Below, piece after piece: positions 60,093-64,000 of a stretch of 64,000 nucleotides of DNA. The notes beneath the pieces are model-generated. The model was not told where the DNA came from. It made no database searches and worked only from the letters and a program-made list of their open reading frames with translations. Each line of letters opens with the position of its first letter. The first letter of the stretch is position 1. The position numbers and the translations under genes were made by a program. The DNA comes from Chryseobacterium viscerum (GTDB lineage: Bacteria > Bacteroidota > Bacteroidia > Flavobacteriales > Weeksellaceae): the NCBI RefSeq assembly GCF_025949665.1, contig NZ_JAPDFT010000005.1, positions 1-64,000 on the forward strand. Reading direction: 5' to 3'.

Positions 60093-60539
60093 ATGAGTTT
60101 AGAAAATATAATAAGCGAAGCTATAAAAACAGCCATGAGAGAAAAAGACAGAGTAGCTCTGGACTCTCTTCGTGCTGTAAAATCTCAGATTCTTCTTTTA
60201 CAAACAGAAGCAAGAGGTGCTGAAGTTTCCGCAGAGCAGGAAATTGCTATTCTGCAGAGAATGATCAAACAGCGTAAAGATTCTTTCGAGCAATTTTCTG
60301 CTCAGGGGAGACAGGATCTTGCAGAAGTAGAAGAAGCTCAAATGAAGGTAATTGAGAAGTTTTTACCTAAGCAGCTTTCTGCTGAAGAACTTGAAACAGA
60401 AATTAAAAATATTATTTCTGAAACCGGAGCTGAATCTATCAAGGATTTAGGGAAGGTAATGGGAGCCGCATCGAAAGTATTAGCCGGAAAATCAGATGGG
60501 AAAAGTATTTCTGAGATGGCTAAAAAGCTGCTGTCTTAG
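60093..60539 (+). CDS. GatB/YqeY domain-containing protein
   Basis: This 148-residue helical protein has the YqeY pattern (SLENIISEAIKTAMREKDRVALDSLRAVKSQIL, EIAILQRMIKQRKDSFEQF, EAQMKVIEKFLPKQLS, GKVMGAASKVLAGKSDGK). It resembles the tail domain of GatB and may bind tRNA-related partners, but its role is undefined. It follows ftsZ by 100 bp across a spacer repeat. Confidence 0.92.
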   Translation: MSLENIISEAIKTAMREKDRVALDSLRAVKSQILLLQTEARGAEVSAEQEIAILQRMIKQRKDSFEQFSAQGRQDLAEVEEAQMKVIEKFLPKQLSAEELETEIKNIISETGAESIKDLGKVMGAASKVLAGKSDGKSISEMAKKLLS

Positions 60540-60639
60540 TTGAATACGATTCGTTGAAGGCAAATCCATAACCCTCAACTTATTTTCTATCAACTATTTA
60601 TATTAGGATATACAACCTTTGCATATCGATTTGATTAAA

Positions 60640-60669
60640 GAAGCCCGGAACTTTTCAGTTCTGGGCTTC
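60640..60669 (+). terminator. Terminator-like hairpin after yqeY
   Basis: GAAGCCCGGAACT-TTTC-AGTTCTGGGCTTC is a 13-bp stem with one G-U pair, about 100 bp after the yqeY stop. The T-run after it is weak. The rest of the 455-bp gap to 60995 is AT-rich and holds only the promoter below; a CTGTAAAAAG string at about 60715 is a fragment of the dcw spacer type. Confidence 0.65.
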
Positions 60670-60943
60670 ACTTTCTTTGGATATTAAAGTTTGTTAATCA
60701 GTTTTGATTCTAAACTGTAAAAAGAATTAAGATACTACCATATTTCATAGAGTATTTAAGTGATTGATTGCTTGAGGGAAAGCCTTAAATGTTTTTTTCA
60801 TGGTCGTTTGTTTTTCAGAATCATTTCAAAATTAATAATAATTTTCCATTATTCCTAGTCTTAATTCACTTTTTTTTGAATATTATTACAATATTAATAT
60901 TTGATTAATTTTATATGACTAATCGATTGATAGTTTTTATATA

Positions 60944-60974
60944 TTGAACAAACGCAAAGAAATGCTTAACTTTG
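60944..60974 (+). promoter_or_regulatory. Complete Bacteroidota-type promoter of the bacilliredoxin gene
   Basis: TTG (60944-60946), a 20-base spacer and TAACTTTG (60967-60974) match the TTG / TAnnTTTG pair. The ATG lies 20 bp after the box. The TTG is a promoter element and not a start codon. Confidence 0.6.
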
Positions 60975-60994
60975 TGCAGATAAAAACAAAATAT

Positions 60995-61405
60995 ATGTAT
61001 CCAACAGATTTAGTAATGCCTATGAAGGCAGAGCTTACAGATAAAGGTTTCCAGGACTTGACAACTCCAGCTCAGGTAGAAGATGCATTGAAGCAGTCCG
61101 GAACTACATTATTGGTAATTAACTCTGTATGTGGTTGTGCTGCAGGTGCCGCAAGACCAGGAGTTGTATACTCTTTAACAGGAGATAAGAAACCAGATCA
61201 TTTAACAACTGTATTTGCAGGATTTGATACTGAGGCTGTAGTAGAGGCAAGAAAACACCTTGCTCCATTCCCTCCAAGTTCTCCATGTGTAGCACTTTTC
61301 AAAGATGGTGAATTGGTTCACATGCTGGAAAGACACCACATCGAAGGGAACCCTGCAGGAGCTATCGCAGCAAACCTTCAGGCTGCATATGACGAGTATT
61401 GCTAA
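60995..61405 (+). CDS. BrxA/BrxB-type bacilliredoxin
   Basis: This 136-residue thioredoxin-fold protein of the YphP/YqiW family begins MYPTDLVMPMKAELT and carries the active-site motif VCGCAAGAARPG. PFPPSSPCVALFKDGELVHMLERHHIEG follows. Members remove bacillithiol or similar low-molecular thiols from protein cysteines. Many Flavobacteriia make bacillithiol, which fits. The start at 60995 is preferred to a TTG in the promoter. Confidence 0.92.
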   Translation: MYPTDLVMPMKAELTDKGFQDLTTPAQVEDALKQSGTTLLVINSVCGCAAGAARPGVVYSLTGDKKPDHLTTVFAGFDTEAVVEARKHLAPFPPSSPCVALFKDGELVHMLERHHIEGNPAGAIAANLQAAYDEYC

Positions 61406-61425
61406 CAAACAATAATCTAAATATC

Positions 61426-61457
61426 AAACCGTTACAAATTTTGTAACGGTTTTTTTA
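61426..61457 (+). terminator. Bacilliredoxin gene terminator
   Basis: AAACCGTTACAA-ATTT-TTGTAACGGTTT is a near-perfect 12-bp stem followed by a T-run, 20 bp after the stop. Confidence 0.9.
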
Positions 61458-61497
61458 TTTAATTATGTAAAAAATTTTCAGAAAATTCAAATATCAT

Positions 61498-61505
61498 TAT
61501 ATTTG
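61498..61505 (+). promoter_or_regulatory. -7 promoter box for the GH3 gene, leaderless arrangement
   Basis: TATATTTG is an exact TAnnTTTG match that ends only 5 bases before the ATG at 61511, so transcription and translation should start almost together. Confidence 0.55.
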
Positions 61506-61510
61506 TTGGA

Positions 61511-63025
61511 ATGGCAACCAAAGCACTTTTCAATACCGTAGTGAACTGGTTCATCCGTCAGAGGATAGATCAGATACAGAATTTCATGGACCATCCCATT
61601 GAAACCCAGAAAGGTATACTCTTTTCTCAACTGTTTCATGCTGAAGATACGGAATATGGTAAACTATACGGATTCAATTCGATATCAAGTTATCAGGATT
61701 TTAAAAACAAGGTTCCGATTGTTACATACGAAGAAATGGAACCCTATATTGAAAAAGCAAGACAGGGACAAAAAGATATAAGCTGGCCGGGACTCATTAA
61801 GCATTTTGCCAAATCATCGGGAACTACCAATGCCAAGAGCAAATTCATCCCTATTTCTGCCGAAAGCCTTGAATACTGCCACATGAAGGCAGGAAAGGAC
61901 ATGGTTTCCATTTATGCCAATAACCATCCCGAAAATCAGCTTTTTAATTATAAAAATTTACGTTTAGGCGGAAGTTCTGAACTGTATGCTGATTTCAACA
62001 CAAAATTTGGGGATTTATCCGCTATTTTAATTGACAACCTTCCGTTTTGGGTAGAAATTACCACAACCCCAAGCAAGAAAGTATCTTTGATGGGAGAATG
62101 GGAAAGCAAGCTGAAGGCGATCACCTCTGAAGTAAAAAATGAAGATGTGGGAAGTATCCTTGGAGTACCAAGCTGGATGATGGTTCTTCTTCAAAAAGTA
62201 TTAAAGGAAACCAATATCGAAAGTATTTCAGAGCTATGGCCGAATCTGGAGGTGTTTTTTCACGGTGGAATCAGTTTCAAGCCCTACAGGGAGCAATTCA
62301 GGCAGATCATCGGAAAAAACATCAATTACTACGAAATTTACAATGCTTCTGAAGGTTTCTTTGGGATACAGGACAGATCAGATAGTGATGAAATGCTTCT
62401 GATGCTTGATTATGGTATATTTTATGAATTCATTCCCATGGATCAGTTCCATTTTTCAAATCCGAAAGTGGTAAGTCTGGAAGATGTGGAGGTGGGGAAA
62501 AATTATGCAATGGTTATTACAACCAACGGCGGCCTGTGGAGATATCTTATTGGCGACACCGTTGTCTTTACATCCACCAACCCGTTCAGAATTAAAATAA
62601 CCGGAAGAACAAAACATTACATCAATGCTTTCGGAGAGGAATTGATGATCACCAATGTGGAATCTGCCCTTTCAAAGGCATGTGAAGCTACAGGAGCACA
62701 GATCACGGATTTCACAGGAGCTCCTGTCTTTATGAAAGGAAACGAAGGAGGTGCCCATGAATGGATTTTTGAATTCAGCCAGCATCCGGATAATCTGGAC
62801 AGTTTTATTGATGCTTTTGACAAGCATTTAAAGACCATTAATTCAGATTATGAAGCAAAGAGATATAACAATATGACTCTTAAAAGACCCATCGTACATA
62901 TCGCTAAAAACAACCTGTTTTATCAGTGGCTGGAAGCCAAAGGAAAACTTGGCGGACAAAATAAAGTACCAAGATTAAGCAACGACAGAGAATATATTGA
63001 ACCTTTGCTGGAAATGAATAAATAA
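61511..63025 (+). CDS. GH3 auxin-responsive promoter family protein
   Basis: This 504-residue member of the acyl-adenylate-forming superfamily has the GH3 layout. It has the P-loop-like FAKSSGTTNAKSKFIPIS near residue 102, YEIYNASEGFFGIQD near 277 and the C-terminal hinge TGRTKHYINAFGEELMITNVESAL. Plant GH3 enzymes link amino acids to hormones; the bacterial substrate is unknown. The gene is monocistronic, bounded by a terminator downstream. Confidence 0.92.
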   Translation: MATKALFNTVVNWFIRQRIDQIQNFMDHPIETQKGILFSQLFHAEDTEYGKLYGFNSISSYQDFKNKVPIVTYEEMEPYIEKARQGQKDISWPGLIKHFAKSSGTTNAKSKFIPISAESLEYCHMKAGKDMVSIYANNHPENQLFNYKNLRLGGSSELYADFNTKFGDLSAILIDNLPFWVEITTTPSKKVSLMGEWESKLKAITSEVKNEDVGSILGVPSWMMVLLQKVLKETNIESISELWPNLEVFFHGGISFKPYREQFRQIIGKNINYYEIYNASEGFFGIQDRSDSDEMLLMLDYGIFYEFIPMDQFHFSNPKVVSLEDVEVGKNYAMVITTNGGLWRYLIGDTVVFTSTNPFRIKITGRTKHYINAFGEELMITNVESALSKACEATGAQITDFTGAPVFMKGNEGGAHEWIFEFSQHPDNLDSFIDAFDKHLKTINSDYEAKRYNNMTLKRPIVHIAKNNLFYQWLEAKGKLGGQNKVPRLSNDREYIEPLLEMNK

Positions 63026-63082
63026 AGATATTATTTCTAAATGCAAAGCAATATGTCAAACAACATACAAAATAAATGCTTA

Positions 63083-63124
63083 AAAATAAAAGCCGTAATT
63101 CAGTTGAATTACGGCTTTTATTTT
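63083..63124. terminator. Very strong bidirectional terminator
   Basis: AAAATAAAAGCCGTAATTCA and its exact reverse complement are 20-bp arms almost touching, giving a near-perfect hairpin with A/T tracts on both ends. It sits between the GH3 gene and the convergent lipoprotein gene, whose stop codon overlaps the right arm. Confidence 0.9.
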
Positions 63125-63533
63125 ATTTACTTAAGTCTTCTTTTACTTTTTTGGCAGCTTCCTCTACTTTTGAAGCTCCTTTTTTGGCGGCTTCTTTTGC
63201 ATCTTTTCCTACTTTGTTGGCTTCAGCTTTGATATCCTGCCCTGCTTTATTGAGGTCCTGTTTTGTCTTGTCTGCAGTGGCATCAATTTTATCTTTAGCT
63301 TTTTGGGCAGCATCGTCAATCTTATTTCCGGCTGCGTCTACTTTCGCTTTTACATCTTCTTTTGCATTGTTGATTTTTGCTGTGTCAACGGTGGTTGGAG
63401 TTTCTGTAACGGTGGTAGTGGTTGTAGTAACTGATCCGTCAGCGTTTTCTACCTGTTCTGTTTTCGTTGTTGATTTTGTGCATGCTACAGTGAATACTGA
63501 GATCACTGCTGCAGCAAGGATTGTTTTTTTCAT
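63123..63533 (-). CDS. Small lipoprotein with Lys/Ala/Asp helical repeats
   Basis: This 136-residue protein (ATG at 63533; a longer frame adds an implausible Lys/Arg-rich start) has a lipobox TVAC. A Thr-rich stretch (TTTTTTVTETPTTVDTAK) and about 80 residues of repeating Lys/Ala/Asp helix (KIDDAAQKAKDKIDATADKTKQ) follow, resembling YtxH/LEA-like or colicin-tolerance-type low-complexity helices. A stress-related envelope role is possible. I recognise no defined family. The next lipoprotein gene lies 28 bp upstream on the same strand. Confidence 0.75.
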   Translation of the reverse strand: MKKTILAAAVISVFTVACTKSTTKTEQVENADGSVTTTTTTVTETPTTVDTAKINNAKEDVKAKVDAAGNKIDDAAQKAKDKIDATADKTKQDLNKAGQDIKAEANKVGKDAKEAAKKGASKVEEAAKKVKEDLSK

Positions 63534-63561
63534 ATTGTATATTGTTTTAATGATGTTGACT

Positions 63562-63924
63562 TTATTGTGTTTTAGTCTCTGGAGCGGCCGGTGCCTCTGC
63601 AGGTTTCTGTTTCTTTTCTGCTTCAGTTTTTTTCTTTTCCTCTTCCTGTTTTGCTTTATTTTCTTTTTCAAGCTCTGCCTTTATCTTATTCTCCTCTTCC
63701 TGAAGCTTTTTAGCCTGTTTTACAGAGTCCAGATATTGAGGGGAAGACATCCTTATCTTTCTGGCAATATCTACTGAAACTGCGCCGGTAGAAAAGGAAT
63801 CAACAGCAATAGTATCATAGCTCCTTTTAACTTCCTCTTCCGCAGCGAATCCCGGAGATTCTTTTTTGGAACACGCAGTGAGAAGGATTGCGAAAATAAA
63901 AATTGCAGACAGTATATTTTTCAT
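63562..63924 (-). CDS. Small lipoprotein with charged coiled-coil tail
   Basis: This 120-residue protein has a lipobox LLTAC. A short domain (about 30-65) and a Lys/Glu-rich helix (KLQEEENKIKAELEKENKAKQEEEKKK in part) ending in Pro/Ala repeats follow. It is probably in the same transcript as the lipoprotein downstream. Function is unknown. Confidence 0.7.
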   Translation of the reverse strand: MKNILSAIFIFAILLTACSKKESPGFAAEEEVKRSYDTIAVDSFSTGAVSVDIARKIRMSSPQYLDSVKQAKKLQEEENKIKAELEKENKAKQEEEKKKTEAEKKQKPAEAPAAPETKTQ

Positions 63925-63928
63925 GGAA

Positions 63929-64000
63929 CTAATTTAGCAGAAATTCTGCAATTACAGGATAGTGATCCGATAATTTCACAGACTGGTCTACTTTATAGCT
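63929..64000 (-). CDS. 3' end of an endonuclease/exonuclease/phosphatase family gene (cut by window)
   Basis: Only the last 23 codons are present. Read on the minus strand they give ...SYKVDQSVKLSDHYPVIAEFLLN and a TAG stop. SDHYPV is the C-terminal metal/catalytic Asp-His motif of the endonuclease/exonuclease/phosphatase fold. The stop is 5 bp before the lipoprotein gene's start, so the three genes likely form one operon. Confidence 0.7.
   Translation of the reverse strand, partial: SYKVDQSVKLSDHYPVIAEFLLN

Noticed and set aside
63076..63777. 233-codon plus-strand frame across the two lipoprotein genes
   Set aside because: Leu/Phe/Ser low complexity is the mirror of Lys/Glu/Ala repeats on the minus strand, where two good lipoprotein genes exist.

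Overview
The window looks like chromosome of a Chryseobacterium-like flavobacterium (Bacteroidota, Weeksellaceae). The DNA is AT-rich. Many genes are preceded by the Bacteroidota -7 promoter box TAnnTTTG rather than strong Shine-Dalgarno sites. There is a SusC/SusD pair, several TonB-dependent receptors, flavobacterial FtsL/FtsI/FtsZ types and many short AT-rich intergenic palindromes. The genus is an inference. I saw no tRNA, rRNA, insertion sequence or CRISPR array.

Layout. (1) 1-2.5 kb: repeat-rich edge, a PA0069-type radical SAM gene and two small proteins. (2) 2.5-10.7 kb: housekeeping genes (AsmA-like giant protein, DUF2797, a sugar-nucleotide epimerase, DUF2795, secA). (3) 10.8-19.9 kb: an iron-siderophore-type cluster of three TonB-dependent receptors alternating with two PepSY membrane proteins. 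(4) 19.9-22.0 kb: a ROK kinase lacking the usual zinc cysteines, a 550-bp repeat block, and msrA. (5) 22.2-30.4 kb: SusD and SusC, then a secreted PI-PLC-like lipase and a secreted metallophosphoesterase, possibly a phospholipid or phospho-inositide scavenging locus. (6) 30.4-40.4 kb: the accessory region of most interest. It holds a one-TM protein read leftward, a structured leader, a 66-aa exported-looking Gly/Ser/Thr-rich peptide, a TPR lipoprotein-type histidine kinase, two tandem response regulators, and an eight-gene operon (small Cys protein, DUF1508/YegP, HsdR-N-type nuclease domain, Cys-rich SH3 lipoprotein, small membrane protein, TerB-like protein, 4-TM coiled-coil protein, vWA-like lipoprotein). 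(7) 40.4-42.3 kb: ElaA-type acetyltransferase, EngB GTPase, alpha/beta hydrolase on the minus strand. (8) 42.5-60.5 kb: the division and cell-wall (dcw) cluster mraZ-rsmH-ftsL-ftsI-murE-mraY-murD-ftsW-murG-murC-ftsQ-ftsA-ftsZ, then yqeY. It is interrupted by two small stand-alone genes (four-helix-bundle protein, GxxExxY protein). (9) 60.9-64 kb: bacilliredoxin, a GH3-family protein, two small lipoproteins and the 3' end of an endonuclease/exonuclease/phosphatase-family gene cut by the window edge.

The strongest new signal is a shared operator in region 6. A 16-bp palindrome of the form TTACGG-N4-CCGTAA lies exactly 21 bp upstream of a TAnnTTTG box in front of the second response regulator and in front of the eight-gene operon. 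A slightly degenerate third copy faces the divergent one-TM gene. This ties the histidine kinase/response regulator module to the TerB/vWA/HsdR-N/SH3 operon as one candidate regulon, plausibly an envelope-stress or defence system. A second notable signal is a family of palindromic spacers (TGTAAAA...GTATTAATG type) found five times between dcw genes. A third is a three-repeat MraZ-box operator in front of mraZ.
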